Position numbers and translations under genes: made by a program. DNA of 64,000 nucleotides from Berkiella sp964594635 (GTDB lineage: Bacteria > Pseudomonadota > Gammaproteobacteria > Berkiellales > Berkiellaceae), in assembly GCA_964594635.1 (NCBI GenBank), contig CAZQMV010000001.1:372001-436000 (forward strand), given 5' to 3'. Shown piece by piece: positions 1 through 8,485 of this stretch; position 1 is the first letter of the stretch; the number at the start of each line of letters is the position of its first letter. The notes beneath the pieces were generated by a model that was not told the DNA's origin, did no database searches, and saw only the letters and a program-made list of their open reading frames with translations.

Positions 1-256
1 TTTTGAAATCTTCTTCGGTGATGTCTAATTCAACTTCTGCAACAGCATGTTGCTTGGCATCTTTTACATCTTCGCCTTGCATTGCCCATTCAGCAGCTTC
101 AGCAGCAGTTGCGAAAACCTGTACGTTTCTTTTTTCTTCTTTATCACCAAATTTTTGCTTAAAGCCAGCAAGCACAGCTTCTTTGGTTAATTCAAGTAAT
201 GCGCCTTTATCATCTTTATATGCGATAGGATCTGCAGATACAAAATATAACTTCAT
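1..256 (-). CDS. Unknown protein, cut by the left edge
   Basis: The minus strand is open from an ATG at 256 to the window edge, giving about 85 residues that begin MKLYFVSADPIAYKDD. The visible part is acidic and alanine/glutamate rich and looks soluble, with no signal peptide or membrane segment. Codon use matches that of its neighbours. The opposite strand is also open here, but its translation is serine/cysteine-rich and typical of an antisense shadow. I do not recognise the family and the C-terminus is missing. Confidence 0.6.
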   Translation of the reverse strand, partial: MKLYFVSADPIAYKDDKGALLELTKEAVLAGFKQKFGDKEEKRNVQVFATAAEAAEWAMQGEDVKDAKQHAVAEVELDITEEDFK

Positions 257-349
257 AGTCAACCTCTTTATTCGAACATCATGAAACAGCTACTACAATA
301 CTTCTCTTCAACTTCCATATATTTCCTGGATCGCTCCTCCTTATCCCTG

Positions 350-1741
350 TTAAGCTTTTTCTAAGGTTCTCTTAGAAGACCACCCAATTTGGCCTTGGTG
401 ACGCTTCATACCACCATTATTAGACCAAAGTGGCAATAACATCATGAAGATTATCGCAGAGCTTATTAGCATTGCGGTAAAGAAGCCATGCCAACCCCAA
501 ATCTCGATCATTTTGCCAATGGGGTAACCAGCAACCGCAGCTCCGAAATAACCTAAAAACCCTGCAAAACCATTTGAAGTTGCTGCTGCACGCTTGTCAA
601 CAAACTCTGCAGCGGCCAATCCAACAATCATTTGCGGACCAAAAACAAATGCACCAATCAATGCCAGCAAAGTCATATCTAACACAACATGATTAGCGGG
701 AACATATTTTAATGCGAGCAATGAGAAAATGAGCCCTAAAGCACACACCACCATTGCAGGAACACGGTTACCTTTCCAAAAATAATCCGATCCCCAACCG
801 GCAGCTATCATACCAATAAAGCCACCCACTTCAAACCAAAACACGCCACTACTTGCCAATAAATCTTCCATATTTTTAGCTTCAGTCAAATAATAGAAAG
901 TCCAATCATTCACTGCCGTCCTTACAACATAAATAAAGAAGTAAGAAAGTGAGAAAATCCAGACATATTTATTATTCAAAACTTGCTTAAATAGAATTTC
1001 GCGAACTGACAATAATGAATGCTTGGTTGCTTTGGCTTCGTCGGCATTTTGCAGAGGTTCATTTTTATATTCTTCGACAGTTGGCAAACCTAAAGTACGC
1101 GGCACATCACGTAGTCGATTCATCAACACAAAACCCATGGCAATACTCATGACAGCGGGAATAAACATCGCATAACGCCAGCTACCAAAGTGAATTGCGC
1201 AAAATACAACAATAATAGGAATGAGTGCGCCACCCAAGTTATGCGAAGTGCTACAAATGCTATACCAAAGACCTCGCTCCGACTGCGCAAACCAATAATT
1301 AAGCTGTTTACAACAAGCAGGCCATCCCCATGCTTGGAACCAGCCATTCAGGCCCCAAAATATCGCAAACATCCATAATGAGGAAGAAAGACCAAAGAAA
1401 ATATTAAGAAAGCCGGTAATGATAAGACCCACAGCCATAAAATAGCGGGGATTTGATCGATCTGAGAGAACCCCACTCAGAAACTTACTAATACCGTAGC
1501 TTATATAGAGGATCGAACCCAGCATACCAAGTTGCGATTTACTAAAATCTAAATCAGCAGCGATATAAGGCATCGCAAAGGTAAAACTCTTGCGGGTAAA
1601 ATAAAAGAATGCATAACCCAAGAATATCGAATAGCAGATACGCTTCCGCCAATATTTATAATCAGTTTGAATTTGGGCTTGATCACTCATGACGGGCTGA
1701 TACGGCGCGGGCTTTAAAAAATCCAAGCTCATCCAGCTCAC
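350..1741 (-). CDS. MFS transporter, organophosphate:phosphate antiporter (UhpC/GlpT-like)
   Basis: An inner-membrane transporter of 463 residues with about 12 hydrophobic segments. It belongs to the organophosphate:Pi antiporter branch of the major facilitator superfamily, which takes up sugar phosphates or glycerol-3-phosphate in exchange for phosphate. The first helix carries FFYFTRKSF, close to the UhpC/UhpT/GlpT signature, and GWPACCKQLNYWF followed by TSHNLGGALIPI matches the conserved middle of the UhpC group. The start is GTG at 1741 with GGAG eight bases upstream. Intracellular bacteria use this family to take host sugar phosphates. Whether this one transports or senses (UhpC-like) cannot be told from sequence, and no uhpAB genes are nearby. 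Confidence 0.85.
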   Translation of the reverse strand: MSWMSLDFLKPAPYQPVMSDQAQIQTDYKYWRKRICYSIFLGYAFFYFTRKSFTFAMPYIAADLDFSKSQLGMLGSILYISYGISKFLSGVLSDRSNPRYFMAVGLIITGFLNIFFGLSSSLWMFAIFWGLNGWFQAWGWPACCKQLNYWFAQSERGLWYSICSTSHNLGGALIPIIVVFCAIHFGSWRYAMFIPAVMSIAMGFVLMNRLRDVPRTLGLPTVEEYKNEPLQNADEAKATKHSLLSVREILFKQVLNNKYVWIFSLSYFFIYVVRTAVNDWTFYYLTEAKNMEDLLASSGVFWFEVGGFIGMIAAGWGSDYFWKGNRVPAMVVCALGLIFSLLALKYVPANHVVLDMTLLALIGAFVFGPQMIVGLAAAEFVDKRAAATSNGFAGFLGYFGAAVAGYPIGKMIEIWGWHGFFTAMLISSAIIFMMLLPLWSNNGGMKRHQGQIGWSSKRTLEKA

Positions 1742-1986
1742 TATGCATTCTCCTTCATTAGGTGATTATTATTATTTTTATGAATTGTGTGTAAATGCTG
1801 GCAAGTCTTTGACACAGGGTCTTTTGTGCAGCAAAAGGAATCGCGAAAACTCCTAGCTACGATAGAATTAACGTTGATTTGGCCACAATTTAAGTTACTC
1901 AATCAAATAAATTTCTATCTGTGGTTGGTAGGCGCAAAAGATACCACGGACTTCTCTAAACACCAACACAATGTTGCATTTATAGA

Positions 1987-2370
1987 CTATATAACTGACA
2001 CAGCCTCTATCTCAATCAAAGCATTTTTTGGTAGTGAACTGACCCCGACTACAGATCGGGCGGGATAAGGCAATGCAAAATGCTTTTTCATCACGTCATT
2101 TAATATAGGGTAATCGTTCATATCTGTTAAAAAAACGGTTAATTTGACGATATGAGAGAAGTCCCCTCCCACACTCTTTAGAACAGCTTTCATATTGCAC
2201 AGAATTTGTTCAATTTGGCTTTGCACCTCTCCTTCAACCATTTGCATGGTTTTAGGATCAAGGCCAATCTGACCGGACAAAAAAATCCAATTCCCCGTGC
2301 GGATCGCTTGTGAATAACAGCCAACTGCTTGAGGCGCATTATCAGTTTGTATAATCTGCTTTCTTACCAT
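1987..2370 (-). CDS. ridA: RidA family enamine/imine deaminase
   Basis: A full-length (127 aa) RidA/YjgF/UK114 protein. The family forms cytosolic trimers that hydrolyse reactive 2-aminoacrylate and related enamines released by PLP enzymes such as threonine dehydratase, protecting other PLP enzymes. Family features are visible: GCYSQAIRTGNWIFLSGQIG near the N-terminus, and PARSVVGVSSLPKNALIEIEAV at the C-terminus with the substrate-binding arginine in PARS and the late glutamate. It lies eight bases downstream of a hypothetical gene on the same strand, so they are probably co-transcribed. Confidence 0.93.
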   Translation of the reverse strand: MVRKQIIQTDNAPQAVGCYSQAIRTGNWIFLSGQIGLDPKTMQMVEGEVQSQIEQILCNMKAVLKSVGGDFSHIVKLTVFLTDMNDYPILNDVMKKHFALPYPARSVVGVSSLPKNALIEIEAVSVI

Positions 2371-2378
2371 AATGACAC

Positions 2379-2735
2379 CTATTGTTTACTACGCCCTGGG
2401 AATGGAAAAATGTTATCGGTATTGGGTACATACAGATCAGGAAAACTATCTTCTTTTAATTCAAAAATCAGCATAATCGTGTCTGCCCGCAAATAAGTAT
2501 TACCCGTATATTGACGAGCACTGTCTTCACCTTTACCCAGCACGCATACTGTTTCATCCAAAAACCAATAGGTCTTTTCTAAACGAACGGCACAATCTGT
2601 TAATTCCCCTCGCGTCCAAGCATCAAGCTCCGATCTTGTTAATTGGCCACGAAAGACAGTAATACCATCAGTATATTTGTTGACTTCAACTTCAACCCAC
2701 ACTTTCTTTTCTGTGGTTTTAGATTTATTTTTCAT
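2379..2735 (-). CDS. Hypothetical small soluble protein
   Basis: A 118-residue protein with a lysine-rich start and a body of alternating charged and hydrophobic residues suggesting a beta-rich fold. There is no signal peptide or membrane segment. It ends eight bases before the ridA start on the same strand. I do not recognise the family. A possible reading is a small accessory protein co-expressed with ridA, but nothing in the sequence shows a function. Confidence 0.7.
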   Translation of the reverse strand: MKNKSKTTEKKVWVEVEVNKYTDGITVFRGQLTRSELDAWTRGELTDCAVRLEKTYWFLDETVCVLGKGEDSARQYTGNTYLRADTIMLIFELKEDSFPDLYVPNTDNIFPFPGRSKQ

Positions 2736-2835
2736 CTAAAGAATAATCCCGATATAATAAATAGTTCAAGAACTAACTACAGAGAATGTTTCACCCTTTG
2801 CATAGATTAGCATTATTGGAGATATTGTTTAATCT

Positions 2836-3993
2836 TTACGAAGGCCTGGGGAATGGGGATTTCTGCAAAGACAAACATTCTTCATGTGGTATTTCATGTC
2901 TCTGATACTGCGGTAAATACATTTGTCTTTGCAGTGTAGCCACTTTCTCCAACCGTAAGTCGATTAACTTTTTCTGTAGTTCACAAGCAAATCGGTGGAT
3001 CTTCAAAGGAGTGTCAAATAAATGTAGCGTACAGTCGCTTGTTTTAAGCGGCTCCGTTAAACCACTTACAATCACTTCTCTGACAACGGTAGAACAGTTA
3101 TACAAAATCTTATGAAATGGAAATTCCCCCTCGGCTATTTCGCGCATCTTTGCTAATAACTTATCAGGGGATATTTCATCACCTAATCCAATATGCACCT
3201 GTTGTGGCGACATACCTACCGTAGCAACTTCATGATATTGCCGCTTAATCGTTTTTAGCTTATCCAGTAAGGTTTCACTCTCTTGCTCTAAAGGTAACAT
3301 TTTATTTTCAAGTATCTTTAATTGGCGCGTAAAGTCTTTATCTTTTTTATCAAACTGTTCTGTATAACGGGCTATCTCCAGTGCATCATCACAATATTGA
3401 TTCATATTTCTTCTTTCATATATCAACAATTGAACTTCAATTTGTAATGAGACATAACGATCGATAAGTGATACATATGCCTCTTCATTTTGAAGCAATG
3501 CCTGTTCTTTCTCATGAAGCGCCATCGTTAACGCTTGTGCTTGCGGATGAGGATGAATAATCACCTCAATTGGTTTAGGAATGGCTTTAGGAGAACCAAA
3601 CCACCAATCATACAAAGCGCCCAATTTATTGCGCAATAAGCCAGCTGTTGGTTGAATGGTTTCTGTAAAATGAGGACGCCATTTTTGTTCATATTCGAAG
3701 GCAAGGAAGGAATTTGCTCCAATACGATCTTCGTATTCTTCTTGTAGAATATTTGGCCACCAACTGAAATAGACGATCCAATGTCCTGATTGACTGTAAT
3801 GGGGAATTACACTTTTACCCGCTGATGAGCAACAATATTTCAAAATAAGTGCATCATGATAAGGATCTTTTGGGAGCGTTAGCTTTAAAGCTGTATGCCC
3901 AATGCTTCCTCCCCATAAATAATGGTATATCGGATAACGATAAGGATTACTTTCTCCATCAGTTCCCCACGTCAAAATATCTAAACCAATCAT
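2836..3993 (-). CDS. Candidate permuted papain-fold cysteine hydrolase with internal coiled coil
   Basis: A 385-residue protein with no close family I can name. Residues 29-40 read GSIGHTALKLTL, like the histidine strand of permuted NlpC/P60, PPPDE or LRAT-type papain folds. Residues 297-308 read LYNCSTVVREVI, like the helix that carries the catalytic cysteine (Cys300). In permuted members histidine precedes cysteine, as here. Residues about 155-255 are rich in Glu, Gln, Lys and Leu and are probably a coiled-coil insertion. There is no signal peptide, so it would be cytosolic or delivered by a specialised secretion system. Host-directed hydrolase is an inference. Another gene with a permuted papain pattern lies at 18586. 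Confidence 0.6.
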   Translation of the reverse strand: MIGLDILTWGTDGESNPYRYPIYHYLWGGSIGHTALKLTLPKDPYHDALILKYCCSSAGKSVIPHYSQSGHWIVYFSWWPNILQEEYEDRIGANSFLAFEYEQKWRPHFTETIQPTAGLLRNKLGALYDWWFGSPKAIPKPIEVIIHPHPQAQALTMALHEKEQALLQNEEAYVSLIDRYVSLQIEVQLLIYERRNMNQYCDDALEIARYTEQFDKKDKDFTRQLKILENKMLPLEQESETLLDKLKTIKRQYHEVATVGMSPQQVHIGLGDEISPDKLLAKMREIAEGEFPFHKILYNCSTVVREVIVSGLTEPLKTSDCTLHLFDTPLKIHRFACELQKKLIDLRLEKVATLQRQMYLPQYQRHEIPHEECLSLQKSPFPRPS

Positions 3994-4281
3994 ATGTAAC
4001 TCATTAACACTTTACAACACATATGCGAATGAGTATCATTTGCAACAACTCATCCAATAGAAGTTGAACTACTAAAATGATACTCACAACTGAAATGACC
4101 AAGGAAATTCATGGTGGCATCTCAATTGAAGCATTGCTGCTTATTGTCGAAATTCCACATGCTATATTAATTGCTCGCGAATCAACTAATTATATTGGCA
4201 AACTTTGGGTAGAAGGTTGTCAGGGAGTTGATGAAGGCGATTACTTTACGAAGTTTTTTTGCTGGAAATAACCATTCAATC
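3994..4281. other. Non-coding stretch upstream of the 2836-3993 gene
   Basis: With the adjoining repeat this makes about 345 bases without a supported gene. The first 80 bases upstream of 3993 are AT-rich and probably hold the promoter of the minus-strand gene. A plus-strand reading frame at 4077-4271 lacks a clear ribosome binding site and a recognisable protein composition, so I do not call it. Confidence 0.4.
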
Positions 4282-4334
4282 GTAGGGGCCGACATCGAAA
4301 GTCGGCCCGGGACGGCACGGAGGCCGTCCCCTAC
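4282..4334. repeat. Short palindromic intergenic repeat, GTAGGGG family, copy 1
   Basis: A 53-bp element that begins GTAGGGGCCGAC and ends GCCGTCCCCTAC, so its ends are an imperfect inverted repeat. Inside is a perfect hairpin, GGCCGAC then seven bases then GTCGGCC. The first 27 bases recur exactly at 28798, and the same ends flank 57550-57831. It carries no coding potential. REP or MITE-like non-autonomous element is the best description. Confidence 0.85.
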
Positions 4335-4339
4335 AAACC

Positions 4340-4642
4340 TTACTCAGCTGCTGGCGCTTCTTTAGCCGACCAATTGGTTAGCACATCAATAATTTGCTTT
4401 GCTTGATCTTTGCTGGAAATATTGAATTTTGATTTTGGTCGATATTCATTATTTTTCTTCTGATAACGGCGAATACTGTACTTTACAGGGCCATAAACTT
4501 CCTTTTTCTTGTCCCAATCTTGATATTCGAACATGATAGTTGCCCAAGCACCTTTAGTTAGAACGACTTTATCTAATTGCTTTATCGTCGTTACGCCGCC
4601 ATCGACATACTCGATTGTGATTTCGTCAACAGTTGATGCCAT
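4340..4642 (-). CDS. Hypothetical conserved small protein
   Basis: A protein of about 100 residues from the ATG at 4642, which has AAAGGAG nine bases upstream. The ATG seven codons earlier lacks such a site and would overlap the upstream gene. The sequence is basic and probably a small beta/alpha domain: a TKGAWATIMFEYQDWDKK stretch, then KYSIRRYQKKNNEYRPKS, then an amphipathic C-terminal helix. The arrangement is reminiscent of a PC4-like nucleic-acid-binding fold, but this is a weak resemblance. It follows a small membrane-protein gene with a four-base gap. Confidence 0.75.
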   Translation of the reverse strand: MASTVDEITIEYVDGGVTTIKQLDKVVLTKGAWATIMFEYQDWDKKKEVYGPVKYSIRRYQKKNNEYRPKSKFNISSKDQAKQIIDVLTNWSAKEAPAAE

Positions 4643-4646
4643 GTTG

Positions 4647-4937
4647 TTAAGCTCCTTTATCATCTCGCGTAGATTGGCTTCGACGCGAAATCAAATAACA
4701 AGTTAGTAACCCAGAGAATACAGCGAACAACAATCCCCCGCGCAGCAAGAAAAACAACGCCTCTTTCGGGCCCACGGCGGCCAATGATTGTGAAAAGAAG
4801 CTGATGATAGCGAGTATCGCTAACGGAATAAAGGCGCCTAAGATAAATAATTTCTTAAAGCGCTTAGATACCGCGCAAAACACAACAACACCAACAGCGA
4901 ATACTAAAACATTTAAAATAATCAGAATCGGTGGCAT
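4647..4937 (-). CDS. Small integral membrane protein, function unknown
   Basis: A 96-residue protein with three strongly hydrophobic segments, about residues 3-22, 29-50 and 62-84, and a charged C-terminal tail (SRRSQSTRDDKGA). It lies directly downstream of the large Sel1-repeat gene, whose stop codon ends at 4938, and upstream of the small basic protein. The three genes look like one transcript. I do not recognise the family. Confidence 0.7.
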   Translation of the reverse strand: MPPILIILNVLVFAVGVVVFCAVSKRFKKLFILGAFIPLAILAIISFFSQSLAAVGPKEALFFLLRGGLLFAVFSGLLTCYLISRRSQSTRDDKGA

Positions 4938-7085
4938 TTATTGAGCCTTTTTATTGGGACCTTCGTAATCTTTAGAAATAATTTGTTGAGTAATTTGCTC
5001 AGCTAATTCTTGCCCTTTTGCAAGCTCTTGTGGTGTTAAGCGTTCAAGTTGTTTATCACGGGCATCGGTTATCTCAGCTCCCGAACCAATGGCAGCCACT
5101 TTAAGCCAAGCATAAGCTTGCGCCTTATCAACTGCAACCCCTTTGCCATCACGGTAACATAAAGCAAGCTGGTATTGTGATCCGCGATCACCTGCATACG
5201 CTGCTTTCGTTAATAAATCAACCGCGCGTTTTTCATCTTTTTCCGTGAGCACACCTTGTAAATAAATCATACCAAGTTCATAAAAAGCACCGGTTTGATT
5301 TTGATCACTTGCTTTTTGAAAGTATTCCATCGCTTTTTGTTCATTCTTTGCAACCCCTTTACCAATTCGGTATGCCATCCCAAGTTGATACTGTGCATCG
5401 CCATTGTTTTTAGCACCTGCTTTATCAAACCATTTCATCGCATCTATGTCATTGGCTTCAACACCTAAACCATTCAAATACATCTGCCCAATTTCATATT
5501 CAGCTTCACCGGTTTGTACACTAATTCTATCTTCGTCAATCGATTTTTGCAGCCATTCTTTGGCTTTATCATAATCTTGTTCACCTCCCTGACCACTTTT
5601 ATAGCAAATACCTAATGGCAAATAGCTCTCAGGAATTTGATAATCCGCCGCTTTTTTGAACCAGTCACAACCCTTTTTAGGGTTTAATTCTATGCCCTTT
5701 TCACCTTTAAGATAGGCATATCCCAGGTAAATCATTGCATCAGGTTCATTTTGCATGAGCGCTTCTTTTAAAAGATCTTGCGCAGTTGCTTGTTGTCTTT
5801 TAGTACCATACCCATCAATGTAATAAGAATAGGTTTTAAATAAACCCGCACCATGCTTTTGAGCGGCCGCTTTTTCAAACCATTGTAACGCTAATAATTT
5901 ATTTTCTGGATAGCCGTAACCTTTTTCATAAGAGACACCTAATTGGTACAATGCTGGACCATAGTCCATACCAGCAACTTTCAACAATAAATCGTTTGAT
6001 TTTTTATAATCAACGGGAGTACCTGTTCCTTCACGATAAGCTAAGGCCAGTGCAACCATGGCCCTTTTATCTTCTAATGCTACCCCACGTTCAATCCACT
6101 GCAATGCAGCAGCTTTATCCATCGGAACATCTCTACCATATTTATAATTATCTGCGACAAAGAAAATAGCATCAATATTGTTTAATTCAGCAGCTTTTCG
6201 ATAATACTCCAAGCCTTTAGCAACATCTTTAGCGACTCCAAGACCGTTATAATAAGCAACACCTAGTGCGTAGACGGCGAAGTCATAATTCTGCTTGGCA
6301 GCAGATTCAAAAAGCTCAATTGCTTTTGGTTCATTTAAATCAACCCCTTGAGCTTTACTGTAATTCACACCGAGAGCATATTTTGCCGGTGCATAATCTA
6401 AGGCAACCGCTTTCTCAAACCAATCATTCGCCACTTTGAAATTCTTATCAACACCCACACCCTGATTATAGATAATCCCTAAATTATACATCGAAGGAGC
6501 ATGTCCTTTATCTGCTGCTCGCGTAAACCAATCTAGTGCATTGGGCGTTGAAGTAGCTGTTCCTATGCCTTTTAAATAACAAATCCCTAAATTGTATTGT
6601 GCATCTATATTGTCTGCTTCAGCTGCCTTTTTTAGCCATGATAAAGCGGCGTTTAGATCTTTTTTAACCATCCGACCTTCATAATAAAGCATCCCTAGAA
6701 AGAATTGTGCAGCAGGATCCCCATCTTTTGCTTGTTCTTGAATGCTTAAGATATCTGTTCTATTAAAATTGGTTGGCAACGCTTTCTCGCCTTTCCAACT
6801 ATTAGGATTGTTTGGATCGTAAATAGAAGTATCCTGTGGCGCTGCTGATACAGGCTTTGCAGCAGGATCAGCAGGCGCAGTTTTTGGCGCTTCAGCTTCA
6901 GTGGCAGCAGGCGCAGTTTTTGGCGCTTCAGCTTCAGTGGCAGCAGGCGCTGCTGCCGGCTTTGGCGCTTCTGCTGCAGGAGCTGCAGGTCCAGAACTTT
7001 GTGGAAGCGGCGCATCACTCGCACAAAGCGATCCACTCACAACCAATGCATTGAGAACAAATAGAGCCGCTGTAAACTTGCGCAT
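4938..7085 (-). CDS. Large secreted Sel1-repeat protein
   Basis: A 715-residue protein with a signal peptide (residues 1-23, probable cleavage after SGSLCA), a low-complexity Ala/Pro/Glu linker at about 24-85, then about 15 consecutive Sel1-like repeats from about residue 120 to 670 (pattern A.Y.LG..Y..G.GV..D..KA..W..KAA). Sel1 repeats form TPR-like solenoids that bind proteins. In Legionella, Sel1 proteins such as LpnE and EnhC act in host-cell entry and vacuole trafficking, but envelope homeostasis roles also exist. It is transcribed divergently from a second Sel1 gene at 7217. Periplasmic or exported location is inferred from the signal peptide. Confidence 0.88.
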   Translation of the reverse strand: MRKFTAALFVLNALVVSGSLCASDAPLPQSSGPAAPAAEAPKPAAAPAATEAEAPKTAPAATEAEAPKTAPADPAAKPVSAAPQDTSIYDPNNPNSWKGEKALPTNFNRTDILSIQEQAKDGDPAAQFFLGMLYYEGRMVKKDLNAALSWLKKAAEADNIDAQYNLGICYLKGIGTATSTPNALDWFTRAADKGHAPSMYNLGIIYNQGVGVDKNFKVANDWFEKAVALDYAPAKYALGVNYSKAQGVDLNEPKAIELFESAAKQNYDFAVYALGVAYYNGLGVAKDVAKGLEYYRKAAELNNIDAIFFVADNYKYGRDVPMDKAAALQWIERGVALEDKRAMVALALAYREGTGTPVDYKKSNDLLLKVAGMDYGPALYQLGVSYEKGYGYPENKLLALQWFEKAAAQKHGAGLFKTYSYYIDGYGTKRQQATAQDLLKEALMQNEPDAMIYLGYAYLKGEKGIELNPKKGCDWFKKAADYQIPESYLPLGICYKSGQGGEQDYDKAKEWLQKSIDEDRISVQTGEAEYEIGQMYLNGLGVEANDIDAMKWFDKAGAKNNGDAQYQLGMAYRIGKGVAKNEQKAMEYFQKASDQNQTGAFYELGMIYLQGVLTEKDEKRAVDLLTKAAYAGDRGSQYQLALCYRDGKGVAVDKAQAYAWLKVAAIGSGAEITDARDKQLERLTPQELAKGQELAEQITQQIISKDYEGPNKKAQ
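6871..6942. repeat. 36-bp perfect tandem duplication in the Sel1 protein linker
   Basis: The 36-base unit starting GCAGGCGCAGTTTTTGGCGC occurs twice back to back with no mismatch. It encodes a 12-residue Ala/Pro/Glu/Lys unit in the linker between signal peptide and Sel1 domain. The unit is in frame, so copy-number change would only lengthen or shorten the linker. Confidence 0.9.
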
Positions 7086-7216
7086 GATAACACCTTGCCA
7101 TTTCTTGATAATGGTATAAAACCAAATTGATCCTCATCTATAGAAAAAATCGGCACTTAGAACTATTTTATTAAGGTATATATAGAAAATATCGCCTGAA
7201 CTGCTTGGGATCATGG

Positions 7217-8365
7217 ATGAAAAAATTACAGCTTTGCGCGAGTGTCCTATTTTGTTTTTCGACGCAATTGCTGGCCGATGTCCCGCTATGCCTCCCCTCC
7301 AACCAAAGCATCTGTCTTGATTATTTGAATGTAGATCCCTGTCATCTTACGCAGTGCATTTTTGATTTTAGAACCATGCATGACAGTGCTTGGTTAGAAG
7401 CTGCTGCTGAGAAAGGAAATATCGAAGCCATGTTTGCGCTGGGTCAAAGTTATGAACAGCAAGGTGAGCTGCAAGCCGCTTGGCTTTGGTATGAACAAGC
7501 AGCCACTCACCATCATTTACTGGCACAAATTCGTATGGCTGAACATTTTCATTATGGCCAAGGTACCTGTGTTAATATCGCGATGGCTATTTATTGGTAC
7601 AGTGAAGCAGGCAATCAAGGCTACTTGCCAGCACAAATCTTATTAGGTGATTGGTATTTCAATGGCCAAGGTTGTGAAAAGGATTTCTCGCAAGCGGCTT
7701 ATTGGTATCATCTTGCCGCTTGTCAAGGCTCCCCGCATGCCGCCTTCCATTATGGCGCCATGTTATCAGCCGGTAATGGCGTTGCCTACAATGAAAAAGA
7801 AGGGGTTAAATGGCTAACCACGGCAGCCAATCAAGGTGACGCGGAAGCACAATCCCTATTGGGTAGAATTCTTTATAAACAACGGAAATTACCTGAAGCT
7901 TTATGCTGGCTCAAAAAAACGGCTGCTAATGGGGATGTCTTTGCCATGACAACGCTGGCTCGCATGTACCGCTATGGACATGGGGTGGGACAAGATCACA
8001 GGCAATCTGCCTACTACTTGGAACGTGCTGCGACATTGGGTCATACTCAAGCGCAAGCGATGTTAGGACTTTACTATAACCAAGGCATTGGGGTACCCAA
8101 AAATTACCAATATGCACAACGCTGGTACGAACAAGCAGCAATGAAAGGGAATGCCTTAGCACAATTTAATCTCTCTACGCTGTATTTCAATGGCAAAGGT
8201 GTTGATGTCGATTATATTAAAGCTTACGCTTGGGCAAGCTTAGCCGCAGATGGTGGTATTCATAGTGCAGCTGAAGCAAGACGCCTATTGAGCAATCAAA
8301 TGACCGAAAACCAAGTATTAAAAGCACAATGCTTAGCCAGTCACTTAGTTAAGCAGCAATATTGA
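7217..8365 (+). CDS. Secreted Sel1-repeat protein
   Basis: From the ATG at 7217 the protein has 382 residues, starting MKKLQLCASVLFCFSTQLLA, a good signal peptide with likely cleavage after LLA. An upstream TTG at 7205 would spoil the signal peptide. About eight Sel1-like repeats fill residues 60-360, with typical YGQG, FNGQG and YRYGHGVGQD turns. It probably binds proteins in the periplasm or outside the cell. The divergent arrangement with the larger Sel1 gene at 4938-7085 suggests a duplicated pair sharing a 119-base regulatory region. Confidence 0.87.
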   Translation: MKKLQLCASVLFCFSTQLLADVPLCLPSNQSICLDYLNVDPCHLTQCIFDFRTMHDSAWLEAAAEKGNIEAMFALGQSYEQQGELQAAWLWYEQAATHHHLLAQIRMAEHFHYGQGTCVNIAMAIYWYSEAGNQGYLPAQILLGDWYFNGQGCEKDFSQAAYWYHLAACQGSPHAAFHYGAMLSAGNGVAYNEKEGVKWLTTAANQGDAEAQSLLGRILYKQRKLPEALCWLKKTAANGDVFAMTTLARMYRYGHGVGQDHRQSAYYLERAATLGHTQAQAMLGLYYNQGIGVPKNYQYAQRWYEQAAMKGNALAQFNLSTLYFNGKGVDVDYIKAYAWASLAADGGIHSAAEARRLLSNQMTENQVLKAQCLASHLVKQQY

Positions 8366-8400
8366 CCTCATCGACTTTCCCCCTTAACATAACCCTCGCA

Positions 8401-8431
8401 TTGACCGAAAGGCAGTGACAAACGCTATTAT
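8401..8431 (+). promoter_or_regulatory. Possible sigma70-type promoter for the pantothenate operon
   Basis: TTGACC at 8401-8406 and TATTAT at 8426-8431 lie upstream of the first operon gene at 8486. The spacing of 19 bases is longer than the optimum of 17, so the assignment is tentative. Confidence 0.3.
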
Positions 8432-8485
8432 TAATATGTAAAAAAAATAGCTATTTTGGTTTCAGATTTTTTAAGGACTTGATCG

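Noticed and set aside
3..284. Open frame on the plus strand at the left edge
   Set aside because: It is antisense to a better protein-like frame on the minus strand (1-256); its Ser/Cys-rich composition is typical of a shadow.
1787..2068. 93-residue open frame on the plus strand
   Set aside because: It runs into the 3' end of ridA on the other strand, has no ribosome site and no recognisable composition.
4077..4271. 64-residue open frame on the plus strand
   Set aside because: No good ribosome binding site, no similarity to any family I know, and it lies in a gap with a repeat at its end.
6746..7054. Open frames in both strands over the Sel1 linker
   Set aside because: They come from the low-complexity Ala/Pro coding region and its 36-base duplication, not from separate genes.
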